Numbered from the stretch's first letter, positions 8,926 through 17,262 are shown. The stretch: DNA of 64,000 nucleotides from Chitinophaga sp. H8 (GCF_040567655.1 NZ_JBEXAC010000001.1:2728001-2792000); one strand, 5' to 3'. Numbers and translations are program-made. Notes: generated from the sequence alone by a model not told the origin.

Positions 8926-9078
8926 TCAGGATCCGCGTTGAGATCCACCGGTAAGACGTGTATTCCTGGAAACGCTTTTCGTGTTTGCCTTTCCTTTAGG
9001 CGCCACGTGTCCGGCTGCCTTGGGTTGCGCAATACCTGTTTTGCCGCCTTTCTTCTTGTTGTTCGATAACAGTGACAT
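8926..9078 (-). CDS. Small basic protein, 50 residues
   Basis: A short frame starting M-S-L-L-S-N-N-K-K-K-G-G-K-T-G and ending G-G-S-Q-R-G-S. It is rich in Lys, Arg, Gly, Asn and Ser and has no hydrophobic core, so it is probably unstructured or nucleic-acid-bound. The support for a real gene is an isolated intergenic position, a convergent terminator immediately behind its stop, and a composition unlike random translation, with 12 Lys/Arg and no Glu or Asp that I can see. No recognised family; a stress-related or nucleoid-associated small protein is only a guess. An overlapping longer frame on the same strand (8868-9125) lacks these features. Confidence 0.6.
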   Translation of the reverse strand: MSLLSNNKKKGGKTGIAQPKAAGHVAPKGKANTKSVSRNTRLTGGSQRGS

Positions 9079-9305
9079 ACTTGAAAATTTATCGCGTTAA
9101 TAAATACAGCGCTCAATATACGCATTTTGAATGGGTTTTATGGTTTCCCATACATCCGTTTTTTCCCAAAATAATGCTTGGTGCCCCTACTTTCCAAGTT
9201 CCAGCTTACTATATAAACAATGCTTTATAATATATTTTTTCACTATATTTACTTATACCGTTTAAACCCTTAAAAAAACCCTCAAACCCAAAACCCTCTT
9301 TTACC

Positions 9306-11282
9306 ATGAAAAGACTACTACCTGTTTTATTGAGCTGCCTTTTTGCTATGGCATTAAAGGCACAGAATATTACCTATGATACCACTATTGCCGGATGGAA
9401 TGCAATAGTGACCAGGGATACAAATCACTTTTCCAAAACAGACTCCCTGCAGGGCATTATTTTCATTCCCGGGCAGGGACAAGTGGGAACAGATCCGACA
9501 AAACTCAGGAGTTACGGCCCACATTACTGGATGCAGCATGGCTGGGATGGCGGAGTCACCTTAGGCAATGGGGTACATTATCCGATCATCATTTCCATAC
9601 AGCCTCCTGGGAATTACACCCGCCCCTGGATACTAAAATCCGTAATAGATGCTATTATGGGTAAGTTCAGGATCAAAAGAAACAGCCTACATTTTACCGG
9701 GCTATCAGAGGGCGCCTGGGTGCTGAACGAGTTTATCACTTATATGCCGGTAGCCGGTGATTACTCCTATATGAGCCGGGTTAAATCAATGGTCAACATG
9801 CAGGGCGTGGTCCCCACTGATACTTATGGTGCCACCCTGCCCTATCCCCAGCGGTACGGGCATTGGGCCAAACAATTTGGCGGCAGGCAACTGTGTATGG
9901 AGCAAACCGGGGATACACGCTCTATGGGCATCCTGGTACAAAACATGCTGGATTCCATGCCAAACGCTGCTACCCACATTTATACCACCCTTGATGGTAA
10001 TGTAGGGCATTGTTGCTGGAATACCGCCTACAATCCTTCCGCTACTACCTGGACCACAGCTAACAGTAATGTATATAGCGTGCCTAAAGGCCCGGCAGTA
10101 CCGATGAATGTATGGCAATGGATGTTACGTAACGGAGATACTACCCTCAGCGGGCCACCTGCCAATATTCCACCGGTGGTAAATGCCGGAGCCAACCAGA
10201 CCATTACCCTCCCGCTGGACAGTGTGCAGCTCACCGGCAGCGCAACAGATGCGGATGGTACCATTACCGGCTATTCCTGGACCAAACAGTCGGGCGGTAC
10301 AGCCACTATCAGCACTCCGCTCGCAGCATCTACCAAAGTGACAGGACTGGCACAGGGTGTGTATGTATTCCGCCTTACCGCTACAGATAATGCCAGTGCA
10401 TCATCCTACGCACAGGTAACAGTAACGGTTAATCCGGCCAGCGGAGGGACCGGTAAATCCATTAAAGTAAATCTTTATGGCGGCAGCAACCCATATACCA
10501 CCGGTGGTTGGAACAACTGGAATACCAATGCCAGCTTAAACTCCGGCACATTACAATACAGTGATGGTGCCAGTTCTTCCATAAGTTTACAATACCTGGA
10601 GCAAACCAGTATTGCTGATAATGGAGTGGATTACGGAGGAACGATGTGTCCGCCGGAAGTACTCAGGTATGCAGCTTATGTTACGGTCAGAAACAGCCTT
10701 ACCATTGCCGGGCTTGACAATACAAAAGCATACGATATTACCCTGTATGCCAGCCGGAAAAATACGGGCAACAATACCAATTTTTCTATCAATGGAGATA
10801 CGATCAACGTGGTGACAGACAATAATAAAACCAATGCGGTGGTGTTTACCGGAATTAATCCCACTGCCGGACAGATCGTGGTACAATCTTCCAGAGGAAC
10901 GGGAGGCACGTATACCTACCTTAACGGACTGGTGATCACAGAACAATCATCCTCCGGTATGCTGGCCAGGTCGGGCACAGCAGCTTCCGGGGCAGCTATC
11001 ATGGAAAAAAAGCCGGGAAATAATATCGACGCCGATATTACCCTTTCTCCCAACCCTGCTGCTGATCAGCTAAATGTACGCATTATGGGTAAAGCTGCAG
11101 GACCGGTACGTATCAGGATCTATGATGGCACCGGTAAAGTGATCCTTACCCGCCAGTGGACAAAAAATGCAGCGGTAATCAGTGAAACCATCTCTACTGA
11201 CCGGCTCGTATCCGGCCTGTACTTTCTGGAAGCAACTATTGGCAACCAGCATAAAACAACGCAGAAGTTTATCAAACAATAA
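9306..11282 (+). CDS. Secreted esterase-like protein with PKD domain and T9SS sorting tail
   Basis: 658 residues. A signal peptide ends A-L-K-A-Q (residue 20). Residues about 22-280 look like an alpha/beta hydrolase: I-I-F-I-P-G-Q-G-Q at 51-59 as an oxyanion strand-loop, G-L-S-E-G-A-W (nucleophile S134 in GxSxG) and a late G-H-C-C-W as a possible catalytic His. A PKD domain follows (about 285-376, starting P-P-V-V-N-A-G-A-N-Q-T-I and ending F-R-L-T-A-T-D-N-A-S). After it comes a beta-rich module of about 160 residues and then a type A type IX secretion C-terminal domain from L-S-P-N-P-A-A-D-Q-L to the end. Family knowledge: such cargo crosses the outer membrane through T9SS and may stay on the surface. 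The substrate is unknown; esterification on polysaccharide is a reasonable guess. It stands alone, with a terminator at 11424-11461. Confidence 0.87.
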   Translation: MKRLLPVLLSCLFAMALKAQNITYDTTIAGWNAIVTRDTNHFSKTDSLQGIIFIPGQGQVGTDPTKLRSYGPHYWMQHGWDGGVTLGNGVHYPIIISIQPPGNYTRPWILKSVIDAIMGKFRIKRNSLHFTGLSEGAWVLNEFITYMPVAGDYSYMSRVKSMVNMQGVVPTDTYGATLPYPQRYGHWAKQFGGRQLCMEQTGDTRSMGILVQNMLDSMPNAATHIYTTLDGNVGHCCWNTAYNPSATTWTTANSNVYSVPKGPAVPMNVWQWMLRNGDTTLSGPPANIPPVVNAGANQTITLPLDSVQLTGSATDADGTITGYSWTKQSGGTATISTPLAASTKVTGLAQGVYVFRLTATDNASASSYAQVTVTVNPASGGTGKSIKVNLYGGSNPYTTGGWNNWNTNASLNSGTLQYSDGASSSISLQYLEQTSIADNGVDYGGTMCPPEVLRYAAYVTVRNSLTIAGLDNTKAYDITLYASRKNTGNNTNFSINGDTINVVTDNNKTNAVVFTGINPTAGQIVVQSSRGTGGTYTYLNGLVITEQSSSGMLARSGTAASGAAIMEKKPGNNIDADITLSPNPAADQLNVRIMGKAAGPVRIRIYDGTGKVILTRQWTKNAAVISETISTDRLVSGLYFLEATIGNQHKTTQKFIKQ

Positions 11283-11567
11283 TAGCCGGCAAAGTGTATT
11301 TCCGGGGACTGGTCCGCATTATCTAAATGCCCGCAGGCCACTATCAGATACCTGGATAAAACAGGGCTGACCAGATAGTGTACTGCCCCCCAAATCTTAG
11401 ACAAGGTTAATAATTAATCACGCGGCTTGAGTTCTGTAAAATACAGGACTCAAGCCCTTTAACAGCTATTCCCACTCCAGAGATGAAAAATCCTTGCCTT
11501 TGACCATATCCCCTCGCATATTAACCGTATGATTTACAGCACTTTGATTTATTCTTTGAAAATAAAT
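11283..11567. other. Intergenic stretch between the T9SS protein and marR
   Basis: About 300 bases without a credible gene. It contains the terminator at 11424-11461 and ends in the marR promoter. Nothing else stands out; short frames across it have no family features. Confidence 0.6.
11424..11461 (+). terminator. Long stem-loop terminator
   Basis: A 15-bp stem with one G-U pair: GGCTTGAGT (11424-11432) pairs with ACTCAAGCC (11448-11456), and inside it CTGTA (11434-11438) pairs with TACAG (11442-11446) around a 3-nt loop. CTTTAA follows. It lies 140 bp behind the T9SS-protein stop. Confidence 0.65.
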
Positions 11568-11599
11568 TTGGTACTATCCAATAAATGCATTTACCTTTG
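11568..11599 (+). promoter_or_regulatory. marR promoter
   Basis: TTG at 11568-11570 and TACCTTTG at 11592-11599, with a 21-bp spacer, fit the Bacteroidota -33/-7 pattern. The end of the -7 element overlaps the palindrome at 11597-11611, so bound repressor would block it. Confidence 0.65.
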
Positions 11600-11611
11600 T
11601 TGTATCAACAA
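11597..11611. promoter_or_regulatory. Candidate MarR operator at marR
   Basis: TTGTTG-TAT-CAACAA, a 6-3-6 inverted repeat directly over the start of transcription. Its right 12 bases (TTGTATCAACAA) match the palindrome in front of the doxX gene (TTGTATATACAA) at 10 of 12 positions. Confidence 0.6.
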
Positions 11612-11628
11612 CAGTGACACATACAACA

Positions 11629-12078
11629 ATGGAAGCAAAAGATATAAAAAAGAAAAAAGTGCAGGAGGCACATTTTGTAGCGATGTTGGATATTATGATC
11701 ACTTCCAATTTACTGGAATTAAAGACGGCGCAGATCTTAAAACCATTTGACCTGTCTACTCAGCAGTTCAATGTATTAAGGATCTTGAGGGGCGCTCACC
11801 CTAATCCGCTCAATCTTTCCGATATACAGGAACGTATGATGGATAAAATGAGTAATGCTACCAGGCTGGTAGAGAAGCTTCGTCAAAAGCACCTGCTTAC
11901 AAGGGATCTGTGTGAATCGAACCGCAGGAAGGTGGATATTGAAATCACGCAGCAGGGCCTGGACCTGTTAACAACGCTGGATCCCCTGTTACTCGAAAAC
12001 CTGGAAGTATTCAAACAGCAAATCAGCAAGGAAGAAGCTATTACCCTTAGCCAGATCCTCGCTAAAGCCAGACAATGA
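11629..12078 (+). CDS. MarR-family transcriptional regulator
   Basis: 149 residues from ATG 11629; a GTG five codons earlier (11614) is possible but lies only 2 bp after the operator palindrome. The winged helix is visible: L-S-T-Q-Q-F-N-V-L-R-I-L-R-G as helix 2, L-N-L-S-D-I-Q-E-R-M and N-A-T-R-L-V-E-K-L as the recognition region, then L-T-R-D-L-C-E-S-N-R-R-K-V-D-I-E-I-T as the wing, with long N- and C-terminal dimer helices. One cysteine sits in the wing (residue about 95). Family knowledge: MarR dimers bind short palindromes and are released by phenolics, oxidants or other ligands. The three genes that follow (DoxX, nitroreductase, YceI) point to control of a redox or electrophile response (inference). 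Confidence 0.93.
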   Translation: MEAKDIKKKKVQEAHFVAMLDIMITSNLLELKTAQILKPFDLSTQQFNVLRILRGAHPNPLNLSDIQERMMDKMSNATRLVEKLRQKHLLTRDLCESNRRKVDIEITQQGLDLLTTLDPLLLENLEVFKQQISKEEAITLSQILAKARQ

Positions 12079-12097
12079 CTTTTTTTTGCCCTAACTA

Positions 12098-12109
12098 TTG
12101 TATATACAA
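12098..12109. promoter_or_regulatory. Candidate MarR operator upstream of doxX
   Basis: TTGTATATACAA, a perfect 12-bp palindrome 42 bp before the DoxX start codon and related to the palindrome at marR. I found no TAnnTTTG -7 element between marR and doxX, so the downstream promoter is not identified. Confidence 0.6.
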
Positions 12110-12150
12110 CATTAGTATAAACCATTAACAACTTTATTACACTACCGATT

Positions 12151-12594
12151 ATGCTTAAAAGATTATTACAAACAGACAACGACATCACCACATTCCTGTT
12201 GCGTATCACGCTGGGACTGGTAATACTGCCACATGGCTTACAGAAACTATTTGGCATGTTTGGCGGCTATGGCTTTAAAGCTACTATGCAATACTTCACA
12301 GAACAATCACATATACCGGCCTTATTAGCCTTTATGGTCATCATCACTGAATCTATTGGCTCCCTGCTGGTTGTACTTGGATTTACCACCCGTATATGGG
12401 CTGCCTTAATAGCCATCATTATGGCAGTAGCTTCCTTTATGCACTCCGGCAACGGATTTTTCATGAACTGGACAGGCGCACAGGCAGGAGAAGGATTTGA
12501 ATATCACCTGCTGGCCATTGGTATTGCGCTGGTATTGATCATTAAAGGAGGTGGACGCTGGTCAGCAGACCGTCAGTTATCCTTAAAGAAGTAA
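12151..12594 (+). CDS. DoxX-family integral membrane protein
   Basis: 147 residues with four hydrophobic segments and the DoxX signatures: L-L-R-I-T-L-G-L-V-I-L-P-H-G-L-Q-K-L-F-G at 11-30, an E-S-I-G-S-L-L-V-V-L-G segment in helix 2, and the helix 3-4 region with F-M-N-W-T-G-A-Q-A-G-E-G-F-E-Y-H-L-L. Family knowledge: DoxX-type proteins are inner-membrane components linked to quinone or thiol redox and stress responses, but the biochemical role of most members is unproven. It is the first gene after marR, behind a MarR-like palindrome, and 24 bp before a nitroreductase. The four-gene context (marR-doxX-nitroreductase-yceI) is consistent with detoxification of an organic oxidant (inference). 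Confidence 0.92.
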   Translation: MLKRLLQTDNDITTFLLRITLGLVILPHGLQKLFGMFGGYGFKATMQYFTEQSHIPALLAFMVIITESIGSLLVVLGFTTRIWAALIAIIMAVASFMHSGNGFFMNWTGAQAGEGFEYHLLAIGIALVLIIKGGGRWSADRQLSLKK

Positions 12595-12618
12595 TTCACT
12601 TGTAAAAGCACAAACAAC

Positions 12619-13248
12619 ATGGATATTTTAGATGCCCTTAAATGGCGGTATGCCACTAAAAGAATGACAGGGCAAAAAGTAGAACAGGAAAAGCTGGATA
12701 TTATCCTGGAAGCGCTGCAATTATCTGCTTCCTCTTATGGCTTACAACCTTATAAAGTACTGGTGGTATCTGATGAAGCACTGCGTAAAAAGCTGCTTCC
12801 CGCCGCATATAACCAGCCACAGGTAGTAGAGAGCTCTCATCTGCTGGTATTCACAGCATGGACTGCGATTACGGATGAGCTGATCGAAGCATATCTGCAG
12901 GATGTAGCTAAAAAAAGAGGGGTTCCCCGGGAAGCGCTGACAGGTTATCATAACGCACTCACGCAGCTGGCCAACGGCTTTAAATCGCCGGAAGCGCAGC
13001 ATAACTGGGCTGCCCGGCAGGCATACATTGCGCTGGGGACTGCACTGGCCGCTGCTGCCGAACTGAAAGTAGATGCCAGCCCAATGGAAGGATTTGATCC
13101 GCAAAGATTCAATGATATCCTTGGATTAAAAGAACAGGGCTTATCCGCAGTAGCATTAATGGCTATCGGGTATCGCTCTAAAGAGGATACTACTGTTGCT
13201 TTACCTAAGGTAAGAAAGGACCGCGCTGTATTATTCGAGCACATTTAA
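12619..13248 (+). CDS. NAD(P)H-dependent nitroreductase-family oxidoreductase
   Basis: 209 residues, cytosolic. It has the nitroreductase layout: L-K-W-R-Y-A-T-K-R-M at 7-16 (the FMN-phosphate-binding R-R/K-R start), L-Q-L-S-A-S-S-Y-G-L-Q-P-Y-K-V-L at about 33-48 (the S-S-x-G-x-Q-P loop that contacts FMN), A-A-R-Q-A-Y-I-A-L-G-T in the dimer helix and M-E-G-F-D near residue 157, and it ends with a G-Y-R-S-K segment typical of NfsB-like enzymes. Family knowledge: FMN-dependent two-electron reduction of quinones and nitroaromatics. The gap to doxX is 24 bp and to the YceI region about 50 bp, so a shared transcript is likely. The true substrate is unknown. Confidence 0.93.
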   Translation: MDILDALKWRYATKRMTGQKVEQEKLDIILEALQLSASSYGLQPYKVLVVSDEALRKKLLPAAYNQPQVVESSHLLVFTAWTAITDELIEAYLQDVAKKRGVPREALTGYHNALTQLANGFKSPEAQHNWAARQAYIALGTALAAAAELKVDASPMEGFDPQRFNDILGLKEQGLSAVALMAIGYRSKEDTTVALPKVRKDRAVLFEHI

Positions 13249-13297
13249 CCCGCCAACTTTGAAACAAATCCAATTCTTAGATAAATACTTATTCAAC

Positions 13298-13891
13298 ATG
13301 AAGAAAAACATTATCATCACCGCATTATTGATTTTAAGCAGCCTGGCTACTTTTGCCCAGGTAAAATGGAATGCTGATCCTGCGCATACCAGTATTATAT
13401 TCAGTGTAAACCACCTGGGTATCAGTTATGTGCACGGCAACTTTACCAAATTCAATGGGACTGTGGAAACCAAAGACAGTACCAATTTTCAGCAAGCCAA
13501 ACTGGACTTTACAGTAGACGTCAACAGTATCAATACGGATGTGGCAGATCGTGATAAACACCTGAAATCAGACGACTTCTTTAATGCTGCGCAATATCCT
13601 GCCATGACATTAAAAAGTGTATCCTTCACTAAAAAACCCAATGGCAAATATGTACTGGTTGCAGATCTTACCATCCGTGATATCACCAAACGCGTGAATT
13701 TTGATGTAGATTATCATGGCCTGTTAAAGAAAGATCCATGGGGATTAACCAGGGCTGGGTTTACTGCAAAAGCTACTATTAACCGCCTGGATTTTGGTGT
13801 AAAATACGCTGACAAACTTCCTTCCGGAGCCTATGCAGTAGCTCCTAAAGTAGAGATTATTGTAAACACGGAGATTGTAAAAGCAAACTAA
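13298..13891 (+). CDS. YceI-family periplasmic protein
   Basis: 197 residues from ATG 13298, chosen because it places a clean signal peptide at the N-terminus (M-K-K-N-I-I-I-T-A-L-L, cut after T-F-A-Q). A TTG further upstream would add 13 residues in front of it. The mature protein is a YceI lipocalin-like barrel: W-N-A-D-P-A-H-T-S-I-I-F-S-V at the start, then H-L-G-I-S-Y-V-H-G-N-F-T-K-F-N-G, D-R-D-K-H-L-K-S-D-D-F-F and P-A-M-T-L-K-S. Family knowledge: YceI proteins bind isoprenoid quinones or other long amphipathic lipids. Together with DoxX and the nitroreductase this suggests quinone handling. It is the last gene of the group, closed by the perfect hairpin at 13901-13945. Confidence 0.94.
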   Translation: MKKNIIITALLILSSLATFAQVKWNADPAHTSIIFSVNHLGISYVHGNFTKFNGTVETKDSTNFQQAKLDFTVDVNSINTDVADRDKHLKSDDFFNAAQYPAMTLKSVSFTKKPNGKYVLVADLTIRDITKRVNFDVDYHGLLKKDPWGLTRAGFTAKATINRLDFGVKYADKLPSGAYAVAPKVEIIVNTEIVKAN

Positions 13892-13900
13892 CCATTAACT

Positions 13901-13945
13901 ATAAAAGAAAAAGCTTTCCGGAATACGGAAAGCTTTTTCTTTTAT
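13901..13945. terminator. Bidirectional terminator between yceI and the epimerase gene
   Basis: A perfect 20-bp inverted repeat (13901-13920 and 13926-13945) around a 5-nt loop, with A-rich left and T-rich right flanks. It works for both convergent genes. Confidence 0.92.
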
Positions 13946-13969
13946 AATAGCTTCACTCCTTTCCCAACA

Positions 13970-15145
13970 TTACTTCAGGGAAAAACGGTATACTGAACTG
14001 GTTTGATATTTTTGTCCGGGATTCAGCACTGTGGAAGGAAAGGATGGTTGGTTAGGCGAATCCGGGAAATGTTGTGTTTCCAGACAAAAAGCTGTTCTGA
14101 AATCATCTTTGGCACTTCCTTTAAAAGTATTTTTGCTTTGCATGAAGTTACCGCTATAGAATTGCAATCCCGGCTCAGTAGTCAGCACTTCCATTTTAAT
14201 ACCGGACACCTCTCCTACTACAGTTGCCGCCAGATTTAATCCACCTCCTTTATTAGCATTCAATACAAAGTTGTGGTCATATCCCTTTCCAAACTTCAGC
14301 TGTTCGTTCTCCTGATCTATCCTTGCCCCAATAGCCGTTGGCTCATTAAAGTCAAAAGGAGTACCCGCTACCGCCTGTTTTTTACCTGTAGGTATTAAGG
14401 TGGAGTCTACCGGAGTATATTCATTTCCGTTGATCTGCAATATATGCTTCAGGATATTACCACTTCCCTCCCCGTTCAGGTTAAAGAAGGCGTGGTTGGT
14501 CAGGTTCACCACTGTTTTTTTATCCGTACTGGCCTCATAATCTATTTTCACTTCATTGTCTTCTGTAAGCCTGTAGGTCACCTTTACCTGGAGATTCCCG
14601 GGGAAGCCTTCCTCCATATCTTTTGAGAGGTAAGTTAATTCCAGCGTCTGGGAGTCCGGTTGCTGCGCATCCCATACCACATCCTGGAAGCCTTTTTTAC
14701 CTCCATGCAAGGTATTGGGGCCATTATTGGTGAACAAGGTATATGTTTTTCCATCCAGCTTAAACTTGCCTTTCGCGATACGGTTGCCATACCGGCCTAT
14801 GGTAGCACCAAAATAGGGTTCGGTAGATTGCTGGTATTTTTCCACGGTGTCAAACCCCACTACTACATCGGTCAGTTTCCCGTTTTTATCCGGTACCAGC
14901 AATCCCACAATACGCCCGCCATAGTTGGTCATCGCCAGCTGCATGCCGTTTTTATTTTTGAGTACGAACAAGCCTGTTTTTTTACCATCAATCATTTGCT
15001 GAAAGGCGGTATGTAAAGGGAACTTCACCTGTTGTATACTATCCACCCCGTTGGCTGCTGTTTGTTTGCCCGGTGTCTGATTACATGCCCCTAACGCTAT
15101 AATGCAGGCAAGCGCAATGCCTGAAGAAAGTTTTAAAAGATTCAT
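13970..15145 (-). CDS. galM: Aldose 1-epimerase (galactose mutarotase), lipoprotein
   Basis: 391 residues. The N-terminus carries a lipoprotein signal with the lipobox A-L-G-A-C at about 17-21, so it is probably anchored in the periplasm or on the outer membrane. The fold is the GalM beta-sandwich: N-Y-G-G-R-I-V-G-L-L near 73-82, T-I-G-R-Y-G-N-R-I-A-K-G, the catalytic histidine region N-L-T-N-H-A-F-F-N-L-N-G, D-H-N-F-V-L-N, and the catalytic glutamate near the end (F-C-L-E-T-Q-H-F-P-D-S-P). Family knowledge: interconverts alpha and beta anomers of free hexoses or related sugars. It is the last gene of a minus-strand glycosidase series (GH43-GH2-GH127-galM) with a 44-bp gap from the previous gene. 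It would equilibrate sugars released by those enzymes, for example arabinose or galactose (inference). Confidence 0.94.
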   Translation of the reverse strand: MNLLKLSSGIALACIIALGACNQTPGKQTAANGVDSIQQVKFPLHTAFQQMIDGKKTGLFVLKNKNGMQLAMTNYGGRIVGLLVPDKNGKLTDVVVGFDTVEKYQQSTEPYFGATIGRYGNRIAKGKFKLDGKTYTLFTNNGPNTLHGGKKGFQDVVWDAQQPDSQTLELTYLSKDMEEGFPGNLQVKVTYRLTEDNEVKIDYEASTDKKTVVNLTNHAFFNLNGEGSGNILKHILQINGNEYTPVDSTLIPTGKKQAVAGTPFDFNEPTAIGARIDQENEQLKFGKGYDHNFVLNANKGGGLNLAATVVGEVSGIKMEVLTTEPGLQFYSGNFMQSKNTFKGSAKDDFRTAFCLETQHFPDSPNQPSFPSTVLNPGQKYQTSSVYRFSLK

Positions 15146-15189
15146 CCTTTGTACTGTTTAATTAAGTAAAACATTCCTACAAAATATAA

Positions 15190-17241
15190 TTACTTCACTA
15201 CCGGAAAAGCTACAATACGCACTTTGGTACAACCATAAGGTACCAGCGTAATGGCTGTTTGTTCTGCAGCTACTTTTCCTTTGTAAATACCATTTCTGTC
15301 TGTTACCGGCTGTGGTGCCACATCGTTTGACAGCTGCCATCCGGGGATCTGCTTAGCAGGAGCAGTGATTTCTATCGGCGCATGCGCCAGGTTCCATACA
15401 AAACTGTCCGTTACCGGTTTTACCTGCTTTACCTTCAGGTCTTTTTCAGGCGCCTGAATGGTTTGTTCCAACAATCCATAATTCCAGTCATTTTCCGGGT
15501 AGATGCTGAAATAATCCCCTTCGTCCTGCTGATGTCCTTTTTCCCATTTCTCTTTTAACTTCAGCGCATATACCAGCGGGCCTCTTTCCACGGCCCTGGA
15601 ATTACGCCCCCAGTTAGAGGTGGTTACGGTCATCGGCAATTGCAGGGACAGCTTATCCTTATTTTTCCAGGTTCTGTTGATGGTGATTACCTGTCCGCCT
15701 TTTTCCCGTCTTAATTCACTCCCGTTTACCGTTATTACTGCCTCTGCACACCAGGATGGAATTCTTATCTGAAAAAGAAATGTAGCAGGTGTTTTAGCGG
15801 TAAATTCGAAATGAACCATATCCTCAAACGGATAGTCGGTTATTTCCCGGATGGTTACTTCCGTGCCCGATTTGCCTACTTTGGTGGTTACTTCATTGGG
15901 ACTAAATGCCAATGCTGCCAGTCCATTATCCGCGGTAGCATACCAAAGATGGGACGCAAACTTGGTCCATCCCTGGTGCATATTAGCCAGGCAGCAGGTG
16001 TAGCCGCTTCTCATACCAAATACATTATTCATTTCCCTGTCAAAAGGCAGGGAAAAATTAAACACGCCCCTTTTTACCTGCACCTGGTTAGCGATCTGAA
16101 AATACTGCTTCCCGTTATAATCATCCGTTGTTTGGGTGGGCAGTGCATTAAAAGTCATCCGTTCCAGGGCATCCATATAGCGTATATCGCCTGTCACCCC
16201 GATCGTTTCTTCCAGAGAAAACATGGATTCAACAATAGCACACAGCTCCGTACCCTGCGTAGGATCATTACCGTTAAGATCCTCATCTGCAGAGAAAATG
16301 CCCATAGGCAATCCGTGTAATGCCATCAGGTCAGAAAATCCGGTATGCAACGCATCCAGGTATCTTTTGTCCCCAGTTCTTTGATAGTTCACTGCAGGAT
16401 CTTTAAGTCCCATCGCCACATTTACGCCATGACGGCGCATCCAGTGATCACTATTCTGCTGCGCTGCAGCACCTATTACCCAGTCGCGGTTGCCCAGCCA
16501 GGTACTCCAGGCAAAAGCCTGTGAAGCAATCATCTCAGCCAGCTCCAGTAATCGCGCGTCTTTGGTTTTGGTATAAAGCCATTGTGCTGTCAATACATTA
16601 TCGGCCCCGCGGGAAGAAGCCCATTCGGTCCATTTACCCAGCTGGCATTTTTTTAGTACTTCCAACTGGTAATGAAAATACTTTGTCATAAACGGAAGCA
16701 CACGGGGATCATTAGTGGCTGTATAATACTGGCGCAGTACTTTCAGCATCACCATTTTAGGCCACCAATCCTCTCCCTCATCACAATTCGCTGCAGTGAT
16801 CTGTATCCCCCGCTCTCTTTCCCCTTTTGTGAGCGGGCCAAAATAACCGGAAGGACGCTGATGATCCAGTGTCCAGTTAATATACTTCAACACTTTTGTC
16901 TGCAGGGTCTTATCCTCCAGCAGATAAGCCAGTGGCACTGCACCATCCAGCCAGTAGGGCGTTTCTTCCCAGCCATCTCCCTTGCCACCCGTCCAGCCGT
17001 TATCATGCTTTACCTTGTCATATACTTCATCCAGGTGTCCCGTGGTACCATCCCGCATAATCTGCAACTGGTGCAGCAACCATCCTTTAGGTTTAATAGC
17101 CCCCAATGGCAGAGGTGTATACACCGGCAATACAAAGGCATTTTTAGCCGGTGGATCAGGTAAAACATCCTTTGTACTGCCTGGTGTAAAACCAGTGAGT
17201 AAAACAGTAAATAACGCAGTAGTTAGCAAAACTGGCTTCAT
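15190..17241 (-). CDS. DUF1680/GH127-type glycoside hydrolase (beta-L-arabinofuranosidase-like)
   Basis: 683 residues with a signal peptide of about 23 residues. After a short segment comes the family start P-L-P-L-G-A-I-K-P-K-G-W-L-L-H-Q-L at about 43-59, followed by an (alpha/alpha)6 barrel and C-terminal beta-sandwiches. The zinc-thiolate active-site pattern is present: T-E-L-C at 331-334 and T-C-C-L-A-N at 415-420, matching E338, C340, C417 and C418 of the characterised HypBA1 enzyme (numbers from memory), in which the first Cys of the pair is the nucleophile. The segment before it (G-I-F-S-A-D-E-D-L) seems not to carry a Glu at the position of the HypBA1 acid/base E322. Substrate is therefore uncertain: beta-L-arabinofuranoside is the reference activity, but related branches act on other sugars. 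The neighbours GH43, GH2 and galM support a role on side chains of plant glycans. Confidence 0.87.
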   Translation of the reverse strand: MKPVLLTTALFTVLLTGFTPGSTKDVLPDPPAKNAFVLPVYTPLPLGAIKPKGWLLHQLQIMRDGTTGHLDEVYDKVKHDNGWTGGKGDGWEETPYWLDGAVPLAYLLEDKTLQTKVLKYINWTLDHQRPSGYFGPLTKGERERGIQITAANCDEGEDWWPKMVMLKVLRQYYTATNDPRVLPFMTKYFHYQLEVLKKCQLGKWTEWASSRGADNVLTAQWLYTKTKDARLLELAEMIASQAFAWSTWLGNRDWVIGAAAQQNSDHWMRRHGVNVAMGLKDPAVNYQRTGDKRYLDALHTGFSDLMALHGLPMGIFSADEDLNGNDPTQGTELCAIVESMFSLEETIGVTGDIRYMDALERMTFNALPTQTTDDYNGKQYFQIANQVQVKRGVFNFSLPFDREMNNVFGMRSGYTCCLANMHQGWTKFASHLWYATADNGLAALAFSPNEVTTKVGKSGTEVTIREITDYPFEDMVHFEFTAKTPATFLFQIRIPSWCAEAVITVNGSELRREKGGQVITINRTWKNKDKLSLQLPMTVTTSNWGRNSRAVERGPLVYALKLKEKWEKGHQQDEGDYFSIYPENDWNYGLLEQTIQAPEKDLKVKQVKPVTDSFVWNLAHAPIEITAPAKQIPGWQLSNDVAPQPVTDRNGIYKGKVAAEQTAITLVPYGCTKVRIVAFPVVK

Positions 17242-17262
17242 ATGATGAGAATAGGGTAATGC

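Noticed and set aside
8868..9125. An 85-residue minus-strand frame
   Set aside because: Overlaps the 50-residue gene in a different frame and includes the terminator; the 50-residue frame has the stronger composition signal.
11529..11750. A 73-residue frame overlapping marR
   Set aside because: Runs over the marR promoter and start in another frame, with no family features.
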